A stretch of DNA of 64,000 nucleotides, taken from Pseudomonas sp. VD-NE ins. Its GTDB lineage: Bacteria > Pseudomonadota > Gammaproteobacteria > Pseudomonadales > Pseudomonadaceae. The number at the start of each line of letters is the position of its first letter. The first letter of the stretch is position 1. Location of the stretch: NCBI RefSeq assembly GCF_031882575.1, contig NZ_CP134772.1:3863001-3927000 (forward strand). The letters are read 5' to 3'. Both the position numbers and the translations under genes were made by a program. This document shows positions 42,863-51,604 of this stretch, piece after piece. The notes under the pieces are model-generated. The model searched no databases. It had not been told where the DNA came from and worked only from the letters and a program-made list of their open reading frames with translations.

Positions 42863-45800
42863 AAATTCTCGCCATTCGCTTGAAAAATCTCGCCTCGCTG
42901 GCGGGGCCGTTCGAGATCGATTTCACCGCCGAGCCATTGGCCAGCGCCGGTTTGTTCGCGATCACCGGCCCAACCGGCGCCGGTAAAAGCACCCTGCTCG
43001 ACGCCTTGTGCCTGGCGCTGTTCGGCGCCGTGCCGCGCCTGAACAACACCGGCCGTGATGCGAAAGTCCCGGATGCCGACGGCGAAATCGCCACTGGCGA
43101 CCCGCGCACCCTGCTGCGTCGCGGCACCGGCGAAGGCTATGCCGAGGTAGATTTCGTCGGCGTTGATGGCCGTCGTTATCGGGCGCGCTGGGAAGCCAAT
43201 CGCGCCCGCGAAAAGGCCGGCGGAAAGCTGCAGGCCAGCCGGCAGAGCCTGCGCGACATCGATCAGGATCAACTGCTCGCTAGCCAGAAAGGCGAATACA
43301 AAACCCAACTGGAAGCCGCGCTCGGCCTGAACTTTGAGCAGTTCACCCGCGCCGTACTGCTGGCGCAGAGCGAGTTCAGTGCGTTCTTGAAAGCAGACGA
43401 CAACGACCGCAGCGAACTGCTGGAAAAACTCACCGACACCGCGCTGTACACCCGCCTCGGCCGCCGCGCCTTCGACAAGACCAAAGAGGCCCGCGAAGCG
43501 CACAAGCTGTTGCAGGATCAGGCCACCGGTGTGACCCCGTTGGCACCTGAAGCCCGGGCCGAGTTGGATGAGCGCTTCAACGCTGCGCAACAGCAATTGA
43601 AGTTGCAGCAGGCGCAGCTCAAGCAACTTGAGCAACAGCACGGCTGGCTCAAGGATTTGCGTGTGTTGCAGGACGCGCAGCAGGCCGCCACCGAGCAGCT
43701 GCACAGTGCCCAGCAGACCTCGGAAGGTCTGGCCGGCGAACGCATGAAACTGACACGACTGGAGCAACTCGGTCCGCAGCGACATCAGTTCGCACGCAAA
43801 ACCGAACTTGATGCGCTGCTGATACCGCTGGCCGCACAAATTGCCGCACACACTCAGCAGCACGGCGAACTGACTGAGCGCCAAACGCAACTGGAGCAAA
43901 CTCTGGAAGCGGCGAAAGTTGCCCTGAGCGAAGCGCAGCAGCGGCAAAGCGAAAACACGCCGCTGTTGCGTCAGGCCTTTGACGAGCAAAGCACCCTCGC
44001 ACGTCTGGCCAAGGATGTCGCGCAAAGTGCCGAAGCCAAGCGCACCGCGCAGCAGGCTTGCACCGAGGGCCAGAATGCCATTCAAGCCTTGCAGGAAAAA
44101 CAGACTCACGTCGCCGAGCGCCTGCAACGCATCGCCATCGAACTGGAACAAAGCGCTCATCTGGCGCCGTTGAGCGATGCGTGGAATGCCTACCGCGATC
44201 GCCTGCAACAGCTGATGCTGATCGGCAATCGTCTGAACAAGGGGCAGGCGGAACTGGCGAGCCTCGAAGAAAACGCCACGCGCAGCGCCGAAGCTCTGAC
44301 CACGCAGAAGCAGCAACTGGAAGTACTGTTCAAAGAGGCCGGCGCCGAACCCGATGCCGTCGCCGAGCAAATCGGCATCCTCGGCACGCTGCTGCAGGAC
44401 AACCGCAAACAGCTGCGCGCCTTCGAAGACCTGTCACGCCTGTGGGCCACGCAACAGGATCTCGACAAGCGCAGTGGCGAGCTGCAACAACGTCAGCTCA
44501 GCGCCCAGCAGGAGCGCGAACGACTGACTCAGGACGGGGTGAAAAGCAAAGCCGAACTGACCGTCGCCGAACAAACCCTCAACGTCACCCGCGAGCTGCT
44601 TGAACGCCAGCGGCTGGCGCGCAGTGCCAGTGTCGAAGAGTTGCGCGCGCAGTTGCAAGACGATCAGCCGTGCCCGGTCTGCGGCAGCAACGAGCATCCG
44701 TATCATCAGCCCGAAGCGCTGCTGCAAAGTCTTGGGCGGCATGATGAAAGCGAGCAGGCCAATGCCCAGAAAGTCGTCGATCAGCTCAAGGAAAAACTCA
44801 TCGAGCTGCGCGCCGAAGTCGGTGGCGTGATTGCTCAGCAGAAAGAATTGCTGCAACAGCAGGAACAACTGGCCAGCCAGCAGCAAGCGTTGACGCCTAG
44901 CCTCGATGCGCATCCGCTGGCCGCACAGTTGTTCAATCAGGACGCCGACAAGCGCGATGCCTGGCTCGCCCGGCAAAACGAGCAACTGAACCAGAGCATC
45001 ACTCAGGACGAACAACGCCAGAGCGCCCTGCTCACCCTGCAACAGGACGCCGCGCGTCTGACCCAGCAATTGCGTCAGGCCGAAACCGCGCACCAGCAGG
45101 CCGCGCAGCATTTGAGCAATCAGCAGCGCGAATTGAGCAGCGACCGTCAGCGCCTCGACGAAGAACTCAACGCGTTCGGCAATTTGCTGCCGGCCGATAC
45201 CCTTGAAGCCTTGCGCCAGGAACCGGCGGCAACGTTCATGCAGCTTGACCGGCAGATCGCCGAACGTCTGGCGCAGGTCGAACAGCACAAGGAAGAACAG
45301 GCCGAGCAACAGCAGCGGCAACAGACGCTGGAGAAAGAGCAGGATCGCCAGCAGACCCGCGCACAGCAGTTGCTCAGCGCCGAACAGCAATTCACTGCGC
45401 TCACCGAGCAACAGCAAGCCTGCCAGCAAAAACTCGCACAGTTGCTTGGCGAGCACAGCAGCGCGGAGCACTGGCAGCAGCAGCTCGAGCAAGCGGTCGA
45501 ACAGGCGCGCAACGCCGAAACCGCTACCGCGCAGGAACTGCAGAACGTGCGCACGCAACTCGTGCAGATCGCGGCCGAGTTCAAAGCGCAGCAGGAACGT
45601 TTGCAGGCGCTGCAAAGCGAAGATCAGGAACTGGCCGGCAAGATTGCCGACTGGCGCGCCCGCCATCCTGAGCTGGATGACGGTGGCCTCGAAGATCTGT
45701 TGCGGGTCGATGACGGGCAAGTCGCCGAGCTGCGCCAGCGCTTGCAGCACAACGAAAAAGCCATCGAACAGGCCAGGGTGTTGTTGCAGGAGCGTGATCG

Positions 45801-46500
45801 CTTGTTGCTCGATCATCAGGCGCAGCACAACGGCAACCTCGATGCCGAACAACTGGCCAGTGCCCTCGCTGAGCTGCAGAGCCAGTTCACCGTCAGCGAA
45901 CAGCAATGCGCCGAACTGCGTGCCGAACAGGTCGAAGACCAGCGCCGGCAGAACGCCAATCAGGCGCTGGCGCAGCAGATCGCCTCGGCCTACGCCGAAT
46001 ATCAGCGCTGGGCGCGACTGAGTGCCTTGATCGGCTCGGCCACCGGCGACACCTTCCGCAAGATCGCCCAGGCCTACAACCTCGACCTGCTGGTGCACCA
46101 CGCCAACGTGCAGTTGCGCCAACTGGTCAAACGCTATCGCCTCAAGCGCGGTGGCAGCATGCTTGGCCTGCTGGTGATGGACACCGAAATGGGCGACGAA
46201 CTGCGCTCGGTACATTCGTTGTCCGGTGGCGAGACGTTCCTGGTGTCGCTGGCGTTGGCATTGGGACTAGCGTCGATGGCGTCGAGCACGCTGAAGATCG
46301 AATCGCTGTTTATCGACGAAGGCTTTGGCAGCCTTGATCCGGAGTCGCTGCAACTGGCCATGGATGCGCTCGATGGCTTGCAGGCGCAGGGCCGCAAGGT
46401 CGCGGTGATTTCCCACGTGCAGGAAATGCACGAGCGGATTCCGGTACAGATTCAGGTACAGCGTCAAGGCAACGGTTTGAGCACACTGGAGGTGAAATGA
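42859..46500 (+). CDS. sbcC: Exonuclease subunit SbcC
   Basis: Rad50-like SMC-type ATPase, 1213 aa. Walker A GPTGAGKST (37-45), long antiparallel coiled coils extremely rich in Gln and Glu, zinc-hook CPVCG at about residue 605, signature LSGGETFLVSLALALGLA at about 1120, Walker B SLFIDEGFGSLD. Works with SbcD on palindromic or cruciform DNA, which may matter in a genome with this many inverted repeats. Coupled to sbcD and to the GST-like gene (ATGA each side). Confidence 0.96.
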   Translation: MKILAIRLKNLASLAGPFEIDFTAEPLASAGLFAITGPTGAGKSTLLDALCLALFGAVPRLNNTGRDAKVPDADGEIATGDPRTLLRRGTGEGYAEVDFVGVDGRRYRARWEANRAREKAGGKLQASRQSLRDIDQDQLLASQKGEYKTQLEAALGLNFEQFTRAVLLAQSEFSAFLKADDNDRSELLEKLTDTALYTRLGRRAFDKTKEAREAHKLLQDQATGVTPLAPEARAELDERFNAAQQQLKLQQAQLKQLEQQHGWLKDLRVLQDAQQAATEQLHSAQQTSEGLAGERMKLTRLEQLGPQRHQFARKTELDALLIPLAAQIAAHTQQHGELTERQTQLEQTLEAAKVALSEAQQRQSENTPLLRQAFDEQSTLARLAKDVAQSAEAKRTAQQACTEGQNAIQALQEKQTHVAERLQRIAIELEQSAHLAPLSDAWNAYRDRLQQLMLIGNRLNKGQAELASLEENATRSAEALTTQKQQLEVLFKEAGAEPDAVAEQIGILGTLLQDNRKQLRAFEDLSRLWATQQDLDKRSGELQQRQLSAQQERERLTQDGVKSKAELTVAEQTLNVTRELLERQRLARSASVEELRAQLQDDQPCPVCGSNEHPYHQPEALLQSLGRHDESEQANAQKVVDQLKEKLIELRAEVGGVIAQQKELLQQQEQLASQQQALTPSLDAHPLAAQLFNQDADKRDAWLARQNEQLNQSITQDEQRQSALLTLQQDAARLTQQLRQAETAHQQAAQHLSNQQRELSSDRQRLDEELNAFGNLLPADTLEALRQEPAATFMQLDRQIAERLAQVEQHKEEQAEQQQRQQTLEKEQDRQQTRAQQLLSAEQQFTALTEQQQACQQKLAQLLGEHSSAEHWQQQLEQAVEQARNAETATAQELQNVRTQLVQIAAEFKAQQERLQALQSEDQELAGKIADWRARHPELDDGGLEDLLRVDDGQVAELRQRLQHNEKAIEQARVLLQERDRLLLDHQAQHNGNLDAEQLASALAELQSQFTVSEQQCAELRAEQVEDQRRQNANQALAQQIASAYAEYQRWARLSALIGSATGDTFRKIAQAYNLDLLVHHANVQLRQLVKRYRLKRGGSMLGLLVMDTEMGDELRSVHSLSGGETFLVSLALALGLASMASSTLKIESLFIDEGFGSLDPESLQLAMDALDGLQAQGRKVAVISHVQEMHERIPVQIQVQRQGNGLSTLEVK

Positions 46501-47081
46501 ACACGCTGTACTCCTTCCGCCGCTGCCCGTACGCCATGCGCGCGCGGATGGCGTTGCGTTACTCGGGTGTACCGGTGGACATCGTTGAGGTCAGCCTCAA
46601 GGCCAAGCCTGCCGAGATGCTGGTGATCTCGCCCAAGGGTACGGTGCCGGTGCTGAATGCAGAGGGTCGGGTGATTGATGAGAGTCTGGAGATCATGCGC
46701 TGGGCCTTGGCGCTGAATGATCCGGATGATTGGCAACTTGACGGCGATTCACGGATTGCTGAACTGATTGAAGCGAATGATCAGGGGTTCAAGGTGCATT
46801 TGAATCGCTATAAATACGCCGAGCGCTATCCCGAGCAGCCGATGGAGGTTTATCGGGCCGAAGGCGCGGTGTTTTTGCAGCGTTTGGAGGGGTTGCTCAA
46901 TGATCGTGATTACTTGCTGACTGATCATCCGAGCCTGGCGGATATCGCCCTGCTGCCATTCGTTCGGCAGTTCGCCCATGTGGATCGCGAGTGGTTTGCG
47001 CAGACGCCATATCCGCGATTACAGGCATGGTTGCAGCGCCTCCTCGAATCCGAGCTATTCACCTCGATCATGAAGAAATAA
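46497..47081 (+). CDS. Glutathione S-transferase-like protein
   Basis: 194 aa. Thioredoxin-like N-terminal domain with RRCPYAMRARMAL (a Cys-Pro at the active-site position, as in glutaredoxin 2/Omega-like GSTs), cis-Pro in KGTVPVL, ES in DESLEIMRW, and a short all-helical C-terminal domain. Likely glutathione-dependent reductase or lyase. Translationally coupled to sbcC but functionally unrelated as far as known. Confidence 0.9.
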   Translation: MNTLYSFRRCPYAMRARMALRYSGVPVDIVEVSLKAKPAEMLVISPKGTVPVLNAEGRVIDESLEIMRWALALNDPDDWQLDGDSRIAELIEANDQGFKVHLNRYKYAERYPEQPMEVYRAEGAVFLQRLEGLLNDRDYLLTDHPSLADIALLPFVRQFAHVDREWFAQTPYPRLQAWLQRLLESELFTSIMKK

Positions 47082-47102
47082 CCCTTACCTTCCTGCTTGA
47101 TG

Positions 47103-47207
47103 ATCGTTCCCACGCTCTGCTTGGGAATGTCTCTCGGGACGCTCTGCTTTCCAATCGGACGCGGAGCGTCCGGGGCTGCATTCCCACGCGGAGCGTGGGA
47201 ACGATCA
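47103..47207. repeat. GTTCCCACGC inverted-repeat element
   Basis: Arms GATCGTTCCCACGCTCTGC (47103 on) and GCGGAGCGTGGGAACGATC (ending about 47207), with inner GACGCTCTG..GCGGAGCGTC arms; same family as the pair at 17.1-17.3 kb. Confidence 0.88.
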
Positions 47208-47217
47208 GTCAAGCGCT

Positions 47218-47475
47218 TTACGCCAGCGCTTGGCACATGCCGAGCGCCATGCAATCCACTTCGAACGGCCCGAGAAAATCCGCCGAGACTTTCACCGGTG
47301 GATTGCCGGCCATCAGCCCCAACGCATTCGCCCGTTCGATGTTGTGCGCAATGTTGTGATTGGCCTCTATGGCCCGCGCCAGCCCACCAACCGAGCCCTG
47401 GCCGATACCTAATAATGAAGCGCCGTTGGTGAAAAACGCCAAACCGGCGACCACCCAGAGTCTGTAGCCTTTCAT
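47218..47475 (-). CDS. Small hypothetical protein
   Basis: 85 aa with an N-terminal hydrophobic stretch (LWVVAGLAFFTNGASLLGIG) that could be a signal anchor, and a remainder with NHNIAHNIERANALGLMAG. No family recognised. It overlaps the upstream small gene by 4 bp (ATGA), which supports both as real and co-expressed. Confidence 0.6.
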   Translation of the reverse strand: MKGYRLWVVAGLAFFTNGASLLGIGQGSVGGLARAIEANHNIAHNIERANALGLMAGNPPVKVSADFLGPFEVDCMALGMCQALA

Positions 47476-47684
47476 GCTCCGCCGACTCCCGCGAGTTCGG
47501 CCCGGTCGACCATCACGCTTTGCGAGCGGACTTCGAACTGGATGCCGGCGTGGGCAACTTGAATCGGGGCTTCGAAGGTATGTTCCATCTGCGAGGCGAT
47601 GCTGACGACCAACACTACGGCCAGGTAAAGACCGATGGCCAGATAGGCGCCGCGTTTGGCTGAATGAAGGATTGCGCTGGCCAT
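47472..47684 (-). CDS. Small single-helix membrane protein
   Basis: 70 aa: one membrane helix (about 12-32, GAYLAIGLYLAVVLVVSIASQ) and a short, probably periplasmic, tail. GGAGAA precedes the ATG. Coupled to the 85-aa protein downstream. Function unknown. Confidence 0.6.
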   Translation of the reverse strand: MASAILHSAKRGAYLAIGLYLAVVLVVSIASQMEHTFEAPIQVAHAGIQFEVRSQSVMVDRAELAGVGGA

Positions 47685-47848
47685 GGTGTTCTCCCGTGGG
47701 CATGTTTCGATGTCCACAGAATCGATCAAAAAAGCCGTGGCAACCACTCAGGGTTTTCCATAGTAAACATCAGCTTCGTTGATTATTTAGCCAGTCTATT
47801 TGCAAGTTTGAAGAAACCTATCGTGCTGCGAAAAACACACGCACACGT

Positions 47849-48021
47849 GTAGGAGTTGCCGAAGGCTGCGATCTGATCGTTCCCATGCTCAGCGTGGGAA
47901 TGCCTCTTGGGACGCTCTGCGTCCAGTGACGCGGAGCGTCACGGGCTGCGTTCCCACGCGGTGCGTGGGAACGATCCCAAGGGCAAGATCAAGACTGCAG
48001 CCTTCGGCAGCTCCTGCAAGG
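47849..48021. repeat. Nested repeats: GTTCCCACGC element inside another REP pair
   Basis: Outer arms TAGGAGTTGCCGAAGGCTGC (about 47850-47869) and GCAGCCTTCGGCAGCTCCTG (about 47997-48016) are a third REP family. Between them sits an inner inverted repeat from 47879 (GTTCCCATGCTCAGCGTGGG) to about 47973 (GCGGTGCGTGGGAACGAT). The layout looks like one element inserted in another. Confidence 0.85.
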
Positions 48022-48038
48022 GAGTTGTGTGCAGACTT

Positions 48039-48218
48039 TCAGTGTTGGGCTTTGTGATCCAGGGCGGCGTAGAAGTTGGCGCTCTGCTGCAGATATTTCT
48101 GGGTGTAACTCTGGGTGTGGGATTTTTTGCTGGTGATTTCAACGTTGGCACCGGCTGGCAGTACCACGGTGGCGGAGATGGCGGAAGCGGCAATCACGGA
48201 GAAGAGATTGAAGTTCAT
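48039..48218 (-). CDS. Small exported protein, unknown
   Basis: 59 aa with a signal-like N-terminus (FSVIAASAISATVVLPAGA) and a short Gln/Ser/Tyr-rich mature part (YTQKYLQQSANFYAALD). GAGGG lies upstream of the ATG. Probably periplasmic; no family recognised. Confidence 0.55.
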   Translation of the reverse strand: MNFNLFSVIAASAISATVVLPAGANVEITSKKSHTQSYTQKYLQQSANFYAALDHKAQH

Positions 48219-48349
48219 GGCGGTAACCCTCGTGTTCGGTTGGCTTGCTTGCCCGGTTGGGCCGTGGAGCAAACTTAACGCTCGAGGGTTGATCGCTTGA
48301 AATGCTTTGTAGCATTACCGGATATCAGCGCGATTAATACAAAGAGACA

Positions 48350-48368
48350 GGCCCCGTAAACCGGGGCC
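48350..48368 (-). terminator. Possible terminator of the lactonase gene
   Basis: GGCCCCG-TAAA-CCGGGGCC stem just after the lactonase stop. The following T-run on the minus strand is weak (TGTCTCTTTG), so efficiency is uncertain. Confidence 0.5.
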
Positions 48369-48374
48369 CGTGGC

Positions 48375-49550
48375 TTATTGTCGCACTAGAAACTTGAGGT
48401 CGCTCGGCGCATCCATCGGCAGTTTCTGCACGGTTTTGCCGAGCAGACCGGTCTTGCCATCGCGCTCGACGACGACAATTTCGTTGCTCTTCTGGTTGGC
48501 GATCAGCAGGAATTTGCCACTCGGATCGAGGCTGAACTCGCGTGGGTGATCGCCGTCCACCGAACGCTTTTGCAGCTCTTTGAGCTGGCCGCTCGCCGGA
48601 TCAATCGCGAACACCACCAGTTGATTGGCGGTGCCACGGTTGCTGACATAGAGAAACTTGCCATCAGCCGAGGCATGCAGCGCCGCGCCGGCCTTGTCCG
48701 AGGTCGGCTGGCCGGCGGCCAGATCGACCAGTTGCGTCTGGGTCAGCACGCCGTCGTGGTAATCGAACACCGCGACCTGCGCGCTCATTTCCATGGTCAG
48801 CCAGGCGTGTTTGCCATCAGCGCTAAACAGCAGATGACGCGGGCCGCTGCCGGCCGGCAAGGGCACTGCGGCGGTCATCGCCGGCGTCAGCGGCAAGTCC
48901 GGGTTGGCCTTCGGATCGAACAGGTAGACAAAGATTTTGTCCGCACCCAGATCGTTGGAGAATACGTAGCGGCCGTCCGGCGAAGAAACCGTCGAGTGCA
49001 CGTGGTTGGAGGCCTGGCGCTCAGGATTGATCCGACTCGCCGGGTGCGCGCTCATCTGCACCACTGGTTTGAGTTTGCCGTCGGCGCCAACTGGCAATAC
49101 CGCCAGCGTTCCACCCGGATCTTCCATCACCGAATAGTTGCTGACGAACAAGTGGCTGGCATCACCGCTGAGGCTTGAATGGGTGGGTTCGTTGCCCAGG
49201 CTCTGCACTTGATTGATCAGGGTCAGGGCGTGGGTTTTCGGATCGATCGAATAGCTGCTGACGCGACCGACCGGGTCTTTCTGGCCCGGGCCGTTTTCAT
49301 TGACCACGAACAGGCGTTTCTGATCCTTGGACAGGGTCAGCCACGACGGGTTTTCACTTTTCACCACTTGCAGCGGTTTGGCGGCGATCTGGCCGGTGGC
49401 GCTGTCGAAGTTCATTCGATAGAGGCCCTGGCTGGTGTTGGCGGTGTAGGAACCAACCAGCAACTGGAAGTTCTCGGCGGATGCGCTGGAAAGCCCCATG
49501 GCACCGACGCTGCCAGCCATCAGCAGCGGCCAGAATTTACGCATTTTCAT
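48375..49550 (-). CDS. Exported lactonase-family beta-propeller (6-phosphogluconolactonase/YbhE-like)
   Basis: 391 aa. Signal peptide (cleavage near SSASA), then a seven-bladed propeller of the cycloisomerase-2 family with repeated strands such as GSYTANTSQGLYRMNFD, HLFVSNYSVMEDPGG, KFLYVSNRGTANQLVVF and a conserved GPRHLLFSADGKHAW. The presence of a signal peptide argues for a periplasmic sugar lactonase rather than the cytosolic Pgl. Start at 49550 is chosen (MKMRKFWPLL); it overlaps the DUF5629-like gene by 14 bp. Confidence 0.88.
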   Translation of the reverse strand: MKMRKFWPLLMAGSVGAMGLSSASAENFQLLVGSYTANTSQGLYRMNFDSATGQIAAKPLQVVKSENPSWLTLSKDQKRLFVVNENGPGQKDPVGRVSSYSIDPKTHALTLINQVQSLGNEPTHSSLSGDASHLFVSNYSVMEDPGGTLAVLPVGADGKLKPVVQMSAHPASRINPERQASNHVHSTVSSPDGRYVFSNDLGADKIFVYLFDPKANPDLPLTPAMTAAVPLPAGSGPRHLLFSADGKHAWLTMEMSAQVAVFDYHDGVLTQTQLVDLAAGQPTSDKAGAALHASADGKFLYVSNRGTANQLVVFAIDPASGQLKELQKRSVDGDHPREFSLDPSGKFLLIANQKSNEIVVVERDGKTGLLGKTVQKLPMDAPSDLKFLVRQ

Positions 49551-49848
49551 CAGTGTCATCCTCATCGTCGCTGCTGCTGACTACGTCACCATGGCAGACC
49601 AGACGGTGTTCGCCGATCGCTTTGGTTTCATTGAAATAACCGACGATCAGCCAGCTTTGCAGTGAGTCATCAAACGTTGCCGCTGCAACCTGCGCCGGAG
49701 TGAACTCCCAATGCTTGGCCGCTCGGCCATCGATGCATTCGATGTGCAGGTTGTCGTCTTCATCGAGGGCGAATTCGAAGGCGTGCAAGCCGTCGATTTC
49801 GACCATACCGCAGTGTTCGAGGGCGTTGAGAAGGGTTTGGGCAGTCAT
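49537..49848 (-). CDS. Small acidic protein, DUF5629-like
   Basis: 103 aa, cytoplasmic. Pattern LLNALEHCGMVEIDGLHAFEF, IECIDGRAAKHWEF and HRLVCHGDVV with a very acidic tail (SSSDDEDDTDENA) resembles a Pseudomonas-restricted family annotated as DUF5629. Function unknown. Its 3' end overlaps the lactonase start, so the two are probably co-transcribed. Confidence 0.7.
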   Translation of the reverse strand: MTAQTLLNALEHCGMVEIDGLHAFEFALDEDDNLHIECIDGRAAKHWEFTPAQVAAATFDDSLQSWLIVGYFNETKAIGEHRLVCHGDVVSSSDDEDDTDENA

Positions 49849-49906
49849 GGCAAACAGTCTTTCTAGGGGGAAAGGGCCAATGATAGCTCATTGACGATGC
49901 AGAACC

Positions 49907-49999
49907 CCTGTGGGAGCTGGCTTGCCAGCGATAGCAATCTGTCAGTCACATCTATATTGGATGTGCCGCCGTCATCGCTGGCAAGCCAGCTTCCACAGT
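49907..49999. repeat. REP doublet (REPIN-like)
   Basis: Inverted pair TGTGGGAGCTGGCTTGCCAG (about 49910-49929) and CTGGCAAGCCAGCTTCCACA (about 49978-49997). The right arm has one mismatch. Confidence 0.9.
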
Positions 50000-50014
50000 G
50001 ATTTGCGGTGTGGA

Positions 50015-51595
50015 TTAGAGAGCGTCGCGTGAGGGCTTGCCGTCAACCAGGCGCTGGATGCGCAGCGGGTTGGCGTTTTTCAGCGGCTCGGGCAACAAGC
50101 TGTCCGGGTAGTTCTGGAAGCATACCGGGCGCAGGAAGCGGTCGATGGCCAGCGTGCCCACCGACGTGCCACGGGCATCGGACGTCGCCGGATACGGCCC
50201 GCCGTGCACCATCGAATCGCACACCTCGACACCGGTCGGATAACCGTTAAGCAGAATTCGCCCGACCTTTTGCTCCAGCAACGGCGTCAGCTCGGGGAAA
50301 CGTTCGAAGTCCGCCTGCTCGCCAATGATCGTCGCCGTCAGTTGCCCATGCAGGCCGTGTAACGCGGCGCTGAGTTGCGCTTTGTCTGCCACTTCGACAA
50401 TTACCGTGGTCGGGCCGAACACTTCTTCCTGCAACACTTCATCGCCATCGATCAACAGGCTTGCATCGGCCTTGAACAATTGCGGTTGCGCCTGATTGCC
50501 CTGCTGTGGATTGCCGGCCAGATGCTCGATGCCGGAGTGTGCCAACAGTTTCTGCAAACCTTTACCGTAGCTGCCGAGGGTGCCGGCGTTGAGCATGGTT
50601 TGCGCCGGTTGATCGCCGATCAAACCGGCGACTTGCTGCACGAAAGCGGTGAATTGTGGCGAACGGATGCCGATGACCAGGCCCGGATTGGTGCAGAACT
50701 GACCGCAGCCTTGTACCACCGAGGCGGTGAGATCGCGAGCCACGGTGTCGGCGCGCTCGGACAAGGCCTGCGGCAGGACGATCACCGGGTTGATGCTCGA
50801 CATCTCGGCGAACACCGGGATCGGTTGCGGGCGCGCAGCGGCCATGTCGCACAGTGCGCGGCCACCCTTGAGCGAGCCGGTGAAACCGACCGCTTGAATG
50901 GCCGGATGCTTGACCAGCCATTCGCCGACGCCACCGCCGTAGATCATGTTGAATACGCCGGCCGGCATCGCAGTTTTTTCTGCTGCACGAATCACCGCGT
51001 CAGCGACCAGCTCAGCCGTGGCCATGTGGCCGCTGTGAGCCTTGAACACCACCGGGCAACCGGCAGCCAGCGCCGAAGCGGTGTCGCCGCCCGCCGTGGA
51101 AAATGCCAGTGGAAAGTTGCTTGCGCCAAACACGGCGACGGGGCCGAGACCAATGCGGTATTGGCGCAGATCCGGACGTGGCAGCGGTTGGCGATCCGGC
51201 AGTGGCAGGTCAATGCGCGCACCGTAGAAATCACCGCGTCGCAAGACTTTGGCGAACAGGCGCATTTGCCCGCTGGTACGTCCGCGCTCACCCTGAATGC
51301 GCCCGGCCGGCAGCGCTGTTTCGCGGCAGACCACAGCGACGAAATCATCACCGAGCGCATCAAGCTCATCGGCAATCGCGTCGAGAAACTGCGCGCGGCG
51401 TTCGGCGCTGAGGCTGCGATAGGCCGGATAGGCTGCGGCGGCGGCTTTGGCTGCAGCGTCGACCTCTTCAACCGTGGCCTGAATGAAATCGTGCGGCAAT
51501 TGTTCGCCCGTCGTGGCATCGACGGATTGCAGTTTGACGTCGCCAGCAGCACTGCGCTGACCGCCGATGTAGTTGTGACCGAGAATCTGAGTCAT
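50015..51595 (-). CDS. 2-oxoglutarate semialdehyde (2,5-dioxovalerate) dehydrogenase
   Basis: 526 aa NADP-type aldehyde dehydrogenase. Catalytic Cys in VQGCGQFCTNPG, general-base Glu in AEMSSINP, N-anchor GASNFPLAFSTAGGD. This subgroup oxidises 2,5-dioxopentanoate to 2-oxoglutarate, the last step of non-phosphorylative pentose or hexarate breakdown. AAGGAG precedes the ATG. It lies 9 bp after the FAH-family gene, which would provide the substrate. Confidence 0.9.
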   Translation of the reverse strand: MTQILGHNYIGGQRSAAGDVKLQSVDATTGEQLPHDFIQATVEEVDAAAKAAAAAYPAYRSLSAERRAQFLDAIADELDALGDDFVAVVCRETALPAGRIQGERGRTSGQMRLFAKVLRRGDFYGARIDLPLPDRQPLPRPDLRQYRIGLGPVAVFGASNFPLAFSTAGGDTASALAAGCPVVFKAHSGHMATAELVADAVIRAAEKTAMPAGVFNMIYGGGVGEWLVKHPAIQAVGFTGSLKGGRALCDMAAARPQPIPVFAEMSSINPVIVLPQALSERADTVARDLTASVVQGCGQFCTNPGLVIGIRSPQFTAFVQQVAGLIGDQPAQTMLNAGTLGSYGKGLQKLLAHSGIEHLAGNPQQGNQAQPQLFKADASLLIDGDEVLQEEVFGPTTVIVEVADKAQLSAALHGLHGQLTATIIGEQADFERFPELTPLLEQKVGRILLNGYPTGVEVCDSMVHGGPYPATSDARGTSVGTLAIDRFLRPVCFQNYPDSLLPEPLKNANPLRIQRLVDGKPSRDAL

Positions 51596-51604
51596 GGGAT
51601 CTCC

